Shown: positions 1-7,713 of the stretch, piece after piece
Layout: every line of letters begins with the position of its first letter
How positions within the stretch are numbered: the first letter of the stretch is position 1
Assembly (NCBI GenBank): GCA_016208315.1
Contig: JACQYF010000032.1
Span: 1 to 39,372 of the forward strand
DNA: 39,372 nucleotides
DNA from: Chloroflexota bacterium
GTDB taxonomy: Bacteria > Chloroflexota > Anaerolineae > UBA4142
Reading direction: 5' to 3'
Notes under the pieces: model-generated
Seen by the model: only the letters and a program-made list of their open reading frames with translations
The model's database searches: none
What the model was told of the DNA's origin: nothing
Program-made: the position numbers and the translations under genes

Positions 1-995
1 ATCTCCCAACCGTGCGCGAGACCGCGTGGTTCAAAAATCAGAAAGATGCCGATGACCAGACCACGCGCAAAAAGAGCTAATGCCGCGCCGGCTTGGGGAG
101 CAAGGGCTACCGCCAATACGGGTCCGACGATGGTCACCAACTCGTCCAGCAGTTTGAGCGAAACCGCGCCAAAAACCGCGCCCACGGTGCTGCCCATCCC
201 ACCGACGATCAGCATTCCCAAGTACCATACGGAATCTATAAAGGGAAACTGGTCTACGCTGGCGAAGGCAAAATAGTGGACGAGCAATGCGCCCGCGACA
301 CCGGCATAGACACAACCGATAAAAAAGGCCTGAAGCTTGTAGCTCCACAAACTGATGCCCATCACCTCAGCCGCAAGGTCGTTATCTCTAATCGCGACAA
401 ATGCTCGGCCCGCTCTCGTCCTCACAATGTTGGTTGCAAAAAACGTCGCGAGGCAGGCTATCACCATCACCAAGTAAAAGTAACTGGCTTTGGTCTTGAA
501 GACGAAACTGCCGATCGCGGGCTTGGGCACCGGCATCCCGTCGGCGCCGCCGGTGATCGGGCGAAACTGGAGCACGAGCCAGATGATGATAAAGTGCGCG
601 GCGATGGTTGCCATGATGAGGTAAAAGCCCTTGATTTTCAACGAGGGCAAACCAAAGATCAAACCCGCAACGCCGGCCGCCAGAGCGGCAACGGGCAAAG
701 CGGCCCAGAACGACCATCCGAATTTCGCCGTTAGGATGGCCGAGGTATACCCACCCACGGCCATAAAGCCCACGTGACCGATAGAGATTTGTCCGCAGTA
801 TCCAGTGAGAATATTTAACCCATGAACGCTAATGATCGCAATCCCGATGATCGTCAACACCGTGAGGATCTGATCGCTCAGAAACAGCGGCGCCACGGCG
901 AGAAAGAGGAGCAAGGCGAGCAAAAAGGCCCACTGCTGCCGCGTGCGAAAGATCGCCAGGTCCCGGGCATAGAGCCGGTTGAAATTGTGCGCCAT
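1..995 (-). CDS. livM: Branched-chain amino acid-type ABC permease LivM (3' end beyond window)
   Basis: Reading the minus strand from the ATG at 993-995 gives one uninterrupted frame of about 331 codons to the window edge with no stop, so the C-terminus is missing. The product is very hydrophobic and carries the LivM-family stretch GYCGQISIGHVGFMAVGGYT near residue 60, followed by alternating transmembrane segments and a cytoplasmic loop with RAGRAFVAIRDND, the family's ATPase-coupling region. It would be the second membrane subunit of a Liv-type importer, paired with LivH. Its ATG overlaps the livH TGA by one base (TGATG), so translation is probably coupled. The matching solute-binding protein is not seen here. 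The substrate is not shown: Liv-type systems also carry amides, urea and aromatic acids. Confidence 0.9.
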   Translation of the reverse strand, partial: MAHNFNRLYARDLAIFRTRQQWAFLLALLLFLAVAPLFLSDQILTVLTIIGIAIISVHGLNILTGYCGQISIGHVGFMAVGGYTSAILTAKFGWSFWAALPVAALAAGVAGLIFGLPSLKIKGFYLIMATIAAHFIIIWLVLQFRPITGGADGMPVPKPAIGSFVFKTKASYFYLVMVIACLATFFATNIVRTRAGRAFVAIRDNDLAAEVMGISLWSYKLQAFFIGCVYAGVAGALLVHYFAFASVDQFPFIDSVWYLGMLIVGGMGSTVGAVFGAVSLKLLDELVTIVGPVLAVALAPQAGAALALFARGLVIGIFLIFEPRGLAHGWE

Positions 996-1882
996 CAGAT
1001 TCTCTCTATTCTCGGCAGCCCAAATAGACCGTAGGGTCTGAAGACGAGCACAATGATGATCACGATAAACGGAAAGACATTCGCCAGCCCGCCGCCCGGC
1101 AGCAAGGGATCGAGATAACCAGCCGCCACATTCTCCAGCACGCCCAGAATGATTCCGGCGACGATCGCGCCGCCAATCGAGTTGGCGCCGCCCAATAGGA
1201 CGACGGCGAACGCTTTCAAGCCGACTTGCGAAAGCCCCACCATTGCGCCAGATACCGCGCCCAATAGAATCCCGCCGATGACGCCGACGACGCAGGCAAT
1301 CATCCACGAAACGGTATGCACCGAAGTCGCTTTGATCCCGAGACTCTGCACGACCTTCAGGTCTTCGGCGGTCGCGCGCATCGCGAGTCCGAATTTGGTA
1401 TAGCGAAAGAAGAGCAACAGGATCGCGACCGTAATGAGGGAGACGCTCAGTCCAATCAACGACTCGGGTGGAACGGAGATTTCGCCGACCTTGAGCGTAA
1501 AGCTTGGCAAGACGCCGTGATACGTTTTGTACTGCCCGCCCCAGATCAGAGTTGCCGCGCCCTCCAACATGCTGGCCAGCGCGATCGTCATCATGATGAC
1601 CGCCAGTTCGGGCTGTCCGACGAGAGGGCGCAGGGTGAGGCGTTCGATGACCAAACCCAAGAGCATCGCGACGAGGATGGACAATACGAGACTGGCCCAA
1701 ATCGGCAGGTTGAACATGACCAGAAAAGTATAGCCAAGGTAACCGCCGATCATCACAAAATGTCCTTGGGCAATGTTAAACGCCTGGGAACATTTGAGAA
1801 TGATCACAAAACCGATGGCAATGAGCGCATAGACCATGCCGAGGGCCGCGCCCGTCACAACCAATTGCAGGACAAAAGTCAT
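995..1882 (-). CDS. livH: Branched-chain amino acid-type ABC permease LivH
   Basis: A 295-residue integral membrane protein of normal LivH length. It starts MTFVLQLVVTGAALGMVYAL and contains SQAFNIAQGHFVMIGGY near residue 35, the LivH counterpart of the LivM 'GQISIGH' motif. Near residue 170 is GLAMRATAEDLKVVQSLGI, the EAA-like loop that contacts the ATPases. It ends GLFGLPRIERI, typical of the family. Its ATG overlaps the end of the upstream AMP-binding gene by four bases (ATGA), and its own stop overlaps the livM start. It forms the translocation channel with LivM. The identification is secure; the transported compound is unknown. Confidence 0.93.
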   Translation of the reverse strand: MTFVLQLVVTGAALGMVYALIAIGFVIILKCSQAFNIAQGHFVMIGGYLGYTFLVMFNLPIWASLVLSILVAMLLGLVIERLTLRPLVGQPELAVIMMTIALASMLEGAATLIWGGQYKTYHGVLPSFTLKVGEISVPPESLIGLSVSLITVAILLLFFRYTKFGLAMRATAEDLKVVQSLGIKATSVHTVSWMIACVVGVIGGILLGAVSGAMVGLSQVGLKAFAVVLLGGANSIGGAIVAGIILGVLENVAAGYLDPLLPGGGLANVFPFIVIIIVLVFRPYGLFGLPRIERI

Positions 1883-3039
1883 GAGGCCGTTTCCTCCATC
1901 ATGCCGTCGAGATTCTTCAGAGGCACATGCAGCGCATGGTAGAACCTGACGGCATCTGCGCCGAGTGCGGCTCCGGACGAATAACCGATTCTTGCATTGG
2001 ATAATCCCAAGCTCGCTCGGACCGGTCTGAATAGAACGGAATTCGCAAAAGCATCTAGTAGTTTTTTGAACACGCCGATGCTCTGCCGGCGATCCCTCGA
2101 ATCGGCCATCTGGTAACCAATGGGCATGAGCGAACGAAAGAAGAATCTCTTGAGAGGATCGGAGCCGAGGATGCGCGCCTCAACTCGGCTCGCCTGGCGC
2201 TCCCAATAGCTAGCGCCATGAACGACGATGCTGGGCCGGATTTCTCTTGCATCTCTAGAGTAGCTCTCAGGGTCTTCGGCAAAGTTCAGGGTACAGGTCG
2301 AGAGCAAATGACACGCGATCCCGACACATTGGTTAATCGTCGAGACCGGCGGCGGCAGCGGCACGACATTGTCGCCCACATGCCACGGGGCTTTGGCCAG
2401 CAGATTTTCTGCCGCCGCGCTCAGCGACCGAAAGGTGTGGACGGCTGCCTTGGGCGCCGTGTCGGCGGTTCCGCCAGGGTACACCATCGCACAGACATCA
2501 TCGGCGTTGCCGCGTGCCACATTCCGCTCGAAGAGTTCCGGACATTGCTTTTCGTATTGCTCGCCGAGTCGCACAATATCGCGATACCCCATCAAGAGAG
2601 GGTCGTCGTATCGGGCAAGCCCTTTGTAATTCCAGTAAATCAGTTTCTTGAGCAACGGCAGCTCGGCTTTGATTTCAGCCAGCTTATCCACCTGCTCCTG
2701 ATCTTGGACGAGCGCGAATTGAGCAGCGCAGTTCTCGGCGATGAATTTGATCTCTGCGGCGGTCAGATCGGGATGCGCGCCCACGGCGATGCCGTGATTG
2801 GCCTGCGCCGCCAACTCTCCGAAATACCATTGCGGGGCATTACTGCCGACAATCAGCAACTTGGATCCGTCTGCAAACCCAAGACACGTCAGGCCGAGCG
2901 CGAGATATTTCACGTTCTCGTAATACTCTTGCCACGTAAATGGCTGCCAGATACCATGGTGTTTATGGCGCATGGCTCGGCGTTTCGCGCCATACGTCTC
3001 AGAATTGTGTTTGAGTATCTTGGGGAAGGTATCGTTCAT
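1879..3039 (-). CDS. Truncated AMP-binding (acyl-CoA synthetase-like) protein with degenerate P-loop
   Basis: A 386-residue protein resembling the N-terminal half of long-chain acyl-CoA synthetases (MNDTFPKILKHNSETYGAKR, FTWQEYYENVKYLALGLTCL, then LLIVGSNAPQWYFGELA). I chose the ATG at 3039 because it overlaps the livF TGA by four bases (ATGA); a GTG four codons upstream is possible. The phosphate-binding motif, normally YTSGTTGxPKG, reads YPGGTADTAPKAA near residues 187-199. The protein stops at LKNLDGMMEETAS, about where the family's YGMTE motif sits, so the rest of the adenylation domain and the C-terminal lid are absent (the family is usually about 550-650 residues). Catalysis is unlikely. 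Full-length AMP-binding genes are, from general knowledge, often found inside liv operons, so this is probably a decayed or repurposed copy kept in register by overlapping genes. Confidence 0.8.
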   Translation of the reverse strand: MNDTFPKILKHNSETYGAKRRAMRHKHHGIWQPFTWQEYYENVKYLALGLTCLGFADGSKLLIVGSNAPQWYFGELAAQANHGIAVGAHPDLTAAEIKFIAENCAAQFALVQDQEQVDKLAEIKAELPLLKKLIYWNYKGLARYDDPLLMGYRDIVRLGEQYEKQCPELFERNVARGNADDVCAMVYPGGTADTAPKAAVHTFRSLSAAAENLLAKAPWHVGDNVVPLPPPVSTINQCVGIACHLLSTCTLNFAEDPESYSRDAREIRPSIVVHGASYWERQASRVEARILGSDPLKRFFFRSLMPIGYQMADSRDRRQSIGVFKKLLDAFANSVLFRPVRASLGLSNARIGYSSGAALGADAVRFYHALHVPLKNLDGMMEETAS

Positions 3040-3833
3040 TGGGCAACCCACTTTTTCCTGCGGTGGTAGTGTTTCACGTCGCGGTAACTCTTTTTAGAAC
3101 CCGCAACGGATAGCCCCATGTAGAATTCGCGAACATCTTCGTTCTCTTTCAGCTTGTCCGCCGATCCTTCCAGAACGACCCGGCCATTCTCCATGACGTA
3201 ACCATAATGCGCGATGCCCAGAGCTGCCCGCGCATTTTGCTCGACGAGGAGGATGGCCATCTTTTGCTCGACGTTGATTCGCTGGATAATCTCATAGATT
3301 TCCTGTACGAGCAGCGGCGCCAGCCCGAGGGACGGTTCGTCCAAAAGCATCAGTTTGGGACGCGCCATCAGGGCGCGCGCGATCACAAGCATTTGCTGTT
3401 CGCCGCCCGAGAGGTAGCCGCTCGTTTGGCGACGGCGTTCTTTGATGCGCGGGAACCAGGCAAAGACAATTTCCAAATCTCGCTTGATTCCAGCCCGGTC
3501 ATTTCGGCAGTAAGCGCCCACCATCAAGTTCTCTTCGACGCTGAGGTGCTGGAGAACTCGGCGCCCTTCCATCACTTGGCTGATGCCCATCGCGGCAATA
3601 TCTTCAGGTCCGTGACTCTCTATTCGCCTGCCATCAAATTCAATCGCGCCGTCGGTGATTGCTCCCTGTTCGGTTCTCAACATCCCGGAGATTGCTCTTA
3701 GCACAGTCGTTTTGCCCGCGCCATTCGCTCCAAGTAACGCGACGATCGTGCTGTCCGGCACGGTTAACGAAACGCCGCGCAGCACCTGAATGACATTCAT
3801 GTAGGCAACGTCAATGCGATTCACCTTGAGCAT
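3036..3833 (-). CDS. livF: Branched-chain amino acid-type ABC ATPase LivF
   Basis: A 265-residue ATPase of the LivF type. Walker A GANGAGKT is at residues 35-42, the signature LSGGEQQM at 141-148 and Walker B LMLLDEP at 161-167, followed by the D-loop region SLGLAP and the switch LVEQNA. After the conserved core it has a basic tail (SKKSYRDVKHYHRRKKW) of about 20 residues that typical LivF proteins (about 235 residues) lack. It sits seven bases downstream of livG and its stop overlaps the AMP-binding start. It powers the LivHM channel from the cytoplasm together with LivG. Confidence 0.93.
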   Translation of the reverse strand: MLKVNRIDVAYMNVIQVLRGVSLTVPDSTIVALLGANGAGKTTVLRAISGMLRTEQGAITDGAIEFDGRRIESHGPEDIAAMGISQVMEGRRVLQHLSVEENLMVGAYCRNDRAGIKRDLEIVFAWFPRIKERRRQTSGYLSGGEQQMLVIARALMARPKLMLLDEPSLGLAPLLVQEIYEIIQRINVEQKMAILLVEQNARAALGIAHYGYVMENGRVVLEGSADKLKENEDVREFYMGLSVAGSKKSYRDVKHYHRRKKWVAQ

Positions 3834-3839
3834 TTGCGG

Positions 3840-4661
3840 CTACTGTTCCTTCCCCAGGTATGCGCTAATCACTTGCGGGTTGGTCTTGATCTCGGCGGGC
3901 GTGCCCTCGGCGATTTTCCGTCCGAAATCGAGGACGACAATCCGATCGGCAATATCCATCACCACTCCCATATCGTGTTCGACCAGGACGACGGAACGGA
4001 TCCCATCTCTAAGGACCGGGGTGTCGGGATATGTGGCGCCCTGGCCTTCGTAAATATCAATGATGAATCGCGCGATGTCTTCCTTCTCCTCGAGGTTCAT
4101 CCCGGCCATCGGCTCGTCGAGCAGCAGCACCTGTGGTTCCAGAGCCAGCGCCCTTCCTAGCTCCACTCGTTTTCGCAATCCATACGGTAGAACGCCCACC
4201 ACCTTTTTGCGGATGGGCGCGATTTCCAAAAAGTCTATGATTTCCTCTACGGTGGCGCGATGCTCGCTCTCTTCTCGAATTGCCCATCCAAAGAAGACCG
4301 CGCCCATGGCAAAGTTCTGGCGCATGAGCACGTGCCGCGCGGCCATGATATTGTCCTGAGTGCTCAGCCCCGCGTACAATTCAATGTTCTGAAAGGTCCG
4401 CGCGATCCCCAGCTTGGCGAGTTTGTCGGGGCGCATGCGAGTGATTTTGTGTCCATCAAAGTAGATCTCGCCCTTTTGCGGTTTGTAAAAGCCATTGATG
4501 CAATTGAGCAGCGCCGTCTTGCCCGCGCCGTTCGGCCCGATGATTGCCAGGATCTCGTTATCGCGAATATCCACGCTCACGTCCGAAAGCGCTCGGACAC
4601 CGCCAAAGTTCAGCGAGAGTTGATCAATTTGTAATCTCGCTCGCTTTTCCGCTGTCACCAA
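3840..4661 (-). CDS. livG: Branched-chain amino acid-type ABC ATPase LivG
   Basis: A 273-residue ATPase. Walker A GPNGAGKT is near residues 42-49. The family-typical degenerate signature LPYGLRKRVELGRAL is followed by Walker B VLLLDEPMAGMN, and the switch is LVEHDM. The GMN after Walker B and the LPYG signature are LivG hallmarks. The start is either TTG at 4661 or GTG at 4658; both lie just downstream of a GGGAG ribosome-binding sequence, and no ATG fits. It is the first gene of the liv operon in this window. An unusual insertion near residue 205 (YEGQGATYPDTPVLRDGIR) lies between the D-loop and the switch histidine and resembles the longer Liv-type ATPases found beside AMP-binding genes. 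Confidence 0.92.
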   Translation of the reverse strand: MVTAEKRARLQIDQLSLNFGGVRALSDVSVDIRDNEILAIIGPNGAGKTALLNCINGFYKPQKGEIYFDGHKITRMRPDKLAKLGIARTFQNIELYAGLSTQDNIMAARHVLMRQNFAMGAVFFGWAIREESEHRATVEEIIDFLEIAPIRKKVVGVLPYGLRKRVELGRALALEPQVLLLDEPMAGMNLEEKEDIARFIIDIYEGQGATYPDTPVLRDGIRSVVLVEHDMGVVMDIADRIVVLDFGRKIAEGTPAEIKTNPQVISAYLGKEQ

Positions 4662-4696
4662 TCAATCTCTCCCTTCGCCATGTACCGCTGACCTCT

Positions 4697-4762
4697 AATA
4701 TACTCTGAATCGTTTGTCGAACGACAGGAAAAAAAGGTCACCTTCGTGTCCCAAAAAGGTCA
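4697..4762 (-). promoter_or_regulatory. Putative liv operon control region: -10-like box and direct repeat
   Basis: Reading toward livG there is a -10-like TATATT (complement of 4697-4702) about 35 bases before the start codon, without a convincing -35. Just upstream, AAAAAGGTCA occurs twice in the same orientation, at 4731-4740 and 4753-4762, exactly 22 bases apart (about two helical turns), as expected for an operator bound by a dimeric or tandem regulator. The second function is inference only. The repeats overlap the 3' end of the truncated ftcD frame. Confidence 0.35.
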
Positions 4763-4887
4763 ATATGCTTGGCCTTACGTGAACGCGCTCTCCAAAGACG
4801 CAATGCGGCAAGGGAATTACTACTCCATTGGGTAGCGGCGCGCCGCCCTTCCGAGAAATTAGGCACACATTCGACGAGTTTTTCCAT
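4738..4887 (-). pseudogene. ftcD: Truncated glutamate formiminotransferase (ftcD remnant)
   Basis: Six bases after the hutU stop, an ATG at 4885-4887 opens a frame beginning MEKLVECVPNFSEGR, which is the N-terminal signature of glutamate formiminotransferase (FtcD) from the histidine pathway. The similarity ends after about 15 residues. The frame then continues with unrelated residues (RAATQWSSNSLAALRLW) to a TGA at 4738-4740, giving only 49 codons against the family's roughly 300 or more. The position right after urocanate hydratase is the normal one for ftcD in the branch that passes the formimino group to tetrahydrofolate. A deletion near 4840 appears to have removed the rest of the gene, and perhaps hutI and hutH, and joined it to the liv promoter region. 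Confidence 0.65.
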
Positions 4888-4893
4888 TGTCCA

Positions 4894-6537
4894 TCATCCG
4901 AGCATTGGAATTTTCACGCCCGCGCGTTGGGCGAACTCGATCGCTTCGGGATAGCCCGCGTCCGCATGGCGCATGACGCCCGTCCCCGGATCGCTCGTGA
5001 GCACACGCTCTAGCCGCCGCGCCGCGTCGGGCGTGCCGTCCGCGACGATCACCTGGCCCGCGTGAATCGAGTAGCCGATGCCGACGCCGCCGCCGTGATG
5101 GATCGAAACCCAGGTCGCGCCGTTCACCGCATTGATTAGCGCGTTGAGCAGCGGCCAGTCCGCGATGGCGTCCGAACCGTCGCGCATGGCCTCGGTCTCG
5201 CGGCGCGGCGAGGCGACCGATCCCGCGTCGAGATGATCGCGCCCGATCACGATGGGCGCAGAGACGATGCCGCGCGCGACCAGTTCGTTGAATTTCAATC
5301 CGGCGCGCGCGCGTTCGCCGTAGCCGAGCCAGCAAATGCGCGCCGGCAGCCCTTGAAACGCGACGCGCTGTTGCGCCATCCGAATCCAGCGTTCGAGCGG
5401 CTTGTTTTCCGGGAACAGTTCGAGGATCGCTTCGTCGGTGCGATAAATGTCTTGCGGGTCGCCGGAGAGCGCGACCCAGCGGAACGGCCCTTTGCCCTCG
5501 CAAAACAGCGGGCGAATGTAGGCCGGCACAAAGCCGGGATAATCGAACGCGTTTTTGACGCCGGCGTCGTAGGCGCGCTGGCGCAGATTGTTTCCGTAAT
5601 CAAAAACCACCGCGCCGCGCTTTTGGAACGCAAGCATCGCGTCTACATGTCTTGCCATTGCCGACATCGAACGCTGCTGATAGTCGGCGGATTTTGTAAT
5701 TCGTAATTGGTTCGCTTCTTCGAGCGGCATCTCCGGCACGTACATCAACGGATCGTGCGCGGGCGTTTGATCGGTAACGACGTCCGGGACGACGCCGCGC
5801 GTCACGAGTTCGGGCAGCACGTCGGCCGCGTTGCCGATGAGGCCGATCGAGCGCGGCGCTTGTTTCGTCCGCGCTTCTTCGACGCGCGTCATCGCGTCTT
5901 CGAGATTGTCGGTCAGCTCGTCGAGATAGCGCGTTTCCAGACGCCGCCGCGCGCGCGCGGGGTCCACTTCGACGACGAGCGCGACGCCTTCGTTCATCGT
6001 CACGGCGAGCGGCTGCGCGCCGCCCATACCGCCGAGACCCGCGGTCAGCACGAATTTGCCTTTGAGCGAACCCCAACCGTTCTGCTGCGCGAGACTGGCG
6101 AGCGTTTCAAACGTCCCCTGCAAAATGCCCTGCGTGCCGATGTAAATCCACGAGCCGGCCGTCATCTGCCCGTACATGATCAGCCCGGCGCGTTCCCACC
6201 GGTCGAAATTGTCTTGCGTGGCCCACGCGGGGACGATATTGGAATTGGCGATCAGCACGCGCGGCGCGTCCGCGTGCGATTTGAAAATGCCGACCGGCTT
6301 GCCGGATTGGACGAGCAGCGTTTCGTCGCTCTCCAATTCTTTGAGCGAGCGCACGATGGCGTCGAAGCACTCCCAGTTGCGCGCCGCGCGCCCGCGTCCG
6401 CCGTACACGATCAGTTCGTCCGGTTTTTCCGCGACCTCGGGATCGAGATTGTTCATCAGCATCCGCATCGGCGCTTCGCAGAGCCACGATTTGCACGCGA
6501 GCTGCGCGCCCCGCGGCGCGCGGATCGTTCGATTCAT
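4894..6537 (-). CDS. hutU: Urocanate hydratase
   Basis: A 547-residue protein of full family length. I chose the ATG at 6537 because GGGAGG lies five bases upstream; the frame extends further but only into repeat-like DNA. The sequence carries the nucleotide-binding GLGGMGG at residues 168-173 for the tightly bound NAD+ cofactor, QTPAHDP near 258, FDYGNN near 312, [20 protein letters not shown] near 334-353, and RICWLGYG around residue 402, whose cysteine I take as the conserved active-site cysteine. [14 protein letters not shown] and [19 protein letters not shown] follow. It converts urocanate to imidazolonepropionate in the cytoplasm. The truncated ftcD frame directly downstream supports a histidine or urocanate role. 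No hutH or hutI is present in the window. The related thiourocanate hydratase cannot be excluded. Confidence 0.93.
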   Translation of the reverse strand: MNRTIRAPRGAQLACKSWLCEAPMRMLMNNLDPEVAEKPDELIVYGGRGRAARNWECFDAIVRSLKELESDETLLVQSGKPVGIFKSHADAPRVLIANSNIVPAWATQDNFDRWERAGLIMYGQMTAGSWIYIGTQGILQGTFETLASLAQQNGWGSLKGKFVLTAGLGGMGGAQPLAVTMNEGVALVVEVDPARARRRLETRYLDELTDNLEDAMTRVEEARTKQAPRSIGLIGNAADVLPELVTRGVVPDVVTDQTPAHDPLMYVPEMPLEEANQLRITKSADYQQRSMSAMARHVDAMLAFQKRGAVVFDYGNNLRQRAYDAGVKNAFDYPGFVPAYIRPLFCEGKGPFRWVALSGDPQDIYRTDEAILELFPENKPLERWIRMAQQRVAFQGLPARICWLGYGERARAGLKFNELVARGIVSAPIVIGRDHLDAGSVASPRRETEAMRDGSDAIADWPLLNALINAVNGATWVSIHHGGGVGIGYSIHAGQVIVADGTPDAARRLERVLTSDPGTGVMRHADAGYPEAIEFAQRAGVKIPMLG

Positions 6538-6771
6538 GGTTACCTCCCACATAACAATCGCTTCGTTACTCAGGTTCTCATTCTCAGAACTCCATGCCCA
6601 CTGGCAGGCACGCCTGAAGGGAAAAGCGTTCGTAGTAAGACACGGAGTGTCCTTTGCGGAGTGTCGTCCAGCACGGTGATGAACGCGACTCCGCAAACTG
6701 CGCTACGTCGCTGACTACGAACTAACACGCCAAGTTCCTGAACGGCGCGGCTTGGCGCGAAGCGGCCGCCG
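6538..6771. repeat. hutU upstream intergenic with an inverted pair of the dispersed repeat
   Basis: This 234-base gap holds two copies of the window's dispersed repeat in opposite orientation. The first, at 6628-6668, starts GTTCGTAGTAAGACAC and ends TTTGCGGAGTGTCGTC. The second, at about 6687-6722, is the reverse arrangement GACTCCGCAAACTGCG ... GACTACGAAC. The first copy also contains the small palindrome GACACGGAGTGTC. Apart from the hutU ribosome-binding site I see no convincing promoter. Confidence 0.6.
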
Positions 6772-7589
6772 TCAAACACCTTTGAGACATGCACTCAGCG
6801 CGGCGCGCACCATGACCGGGATGAGCGCGGCGCGATATTCGCCCGAGGCGCGCAGCGGGTTCGAGCGCGGCTGGCATTCCGATTGCGCGATCGCGGCGGC
6901 GCGCGCCAGGGTCGCCTCGTCGGGCGCGCGACCGATCAGGAAATGCTCGGCTTGCCGCGCGCGAAACGGCAGCGCCGCGACCGGTCCCAGCGCGATCGTC
7001 GCGGCGGCGACGGTTTGATCGCGCGGCGCGAGGGCGAGGGTCGCCGCGCAGTTCAGGATCGGCAGGGTGAGCGAGGGCCGCCGGCCGATCCGCTGCCACG
7101 CGCAACCCCACCGAGCGCGCGGCGCGGGAAAGCGCACATGCGAAATCATCTCGCGCGTCGGATCGAGCGCCGAGATTTTCGCGTCCCGATACAATTTTTC
7201 GACCGCCACCCAACGCGCGCCGGCCGCGTTCACCACGCGCGCCTCGGCCTCCAACGCCACCGCGACCACCAGGTCGCCATCGCCTGGATTGGCGCCGCGC
7301 CAACTGAGCGCGCCGCGTCCACGAGGGCCGGCACGCACGCGCGCAAGTACGCCGACTCGCGCAACATTTCAAACGTTACCGCCGCACCGACTGTGACCCA
7401 CTCGTCGCCAACCGCGATCTGATCCAGACCGGGGATGCGCGTAATGTCCACGAGCGTCTCGGCGTCTATTTTTCCCTCGTGGATGGCGACCATCAAATCC
7501 GTGCCGCCGGCGATGAGGCGCGCGCGGCCGCCACGTTCGCTCAATATGGCAATGGCTTGGGCGACGGTCGTGGGAAAGAGATAATCCAT
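6772..7589 (-). pseudogene. FAD-binding subunit of a molybdenum hydroxylase (CoxM/XdhB-like), frame broken
   Basis: The ATG at 7587-7589 opens a frame starting MDYLFPTTVAQAIAILSERG with the first FAD-loop motif LIAGGTDLMVAI, as in CoxM/XdhB medium subunits. Similarity in this frame ends at SVGAAPI near 7287. It resumes in another frame with GDGDLVVAVALEAEARVV and runs to a stop at 6772-6774. The segment that should bridge them, including the second FAD/pyrophosphate motif (family consensus TIGGNLANASPA), is missing, so about 10-12 codons plus one base appear deleted. It lies downstream of the fused large/small subunit gene, the normal neighbourhood. As written it cannot make a working FAD subunit. 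A sequencing or assembly deletion is the main alternative to true decay. Confidence 0.75.
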
Positions 7590-7639
7590 TGTCTGTCACT
7601 GTTCAATCGGTACCAGCACACTCAATCGTAGATTCCTTT

Positions 7640-7713
7640 TTTCGGCCACAGAACCACGCGGAATTTCACAGAATTCTTCTTTTCTTTTTGTGTGTTTCTG
7701 TGTGATTCGGTGG
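7640..7713. repeat. Imperfect inverted repeat between hydroxylase and FAD subunit genes
   Basis: The 124-base gap contains GGCCACAGAACCACGCGG and, further on, TCTGTGTGATTCGGTGGC, which are imperfect reverse complements separated by a pyrimidine-rich stretch. CACAGA/TCTGTG elements of this kind are common low-complexity intergenic repeats in many bacterial genomes. No promoter was recognised. Confidence 0.4.

Noticed and set aside
5690..5712. AATTCGTAATTGG inside hutU as a repeat insertion
   Set aside because: The encoded residues align in length with the EEAxxLR region of other urocanases, so nothing appears inserted.
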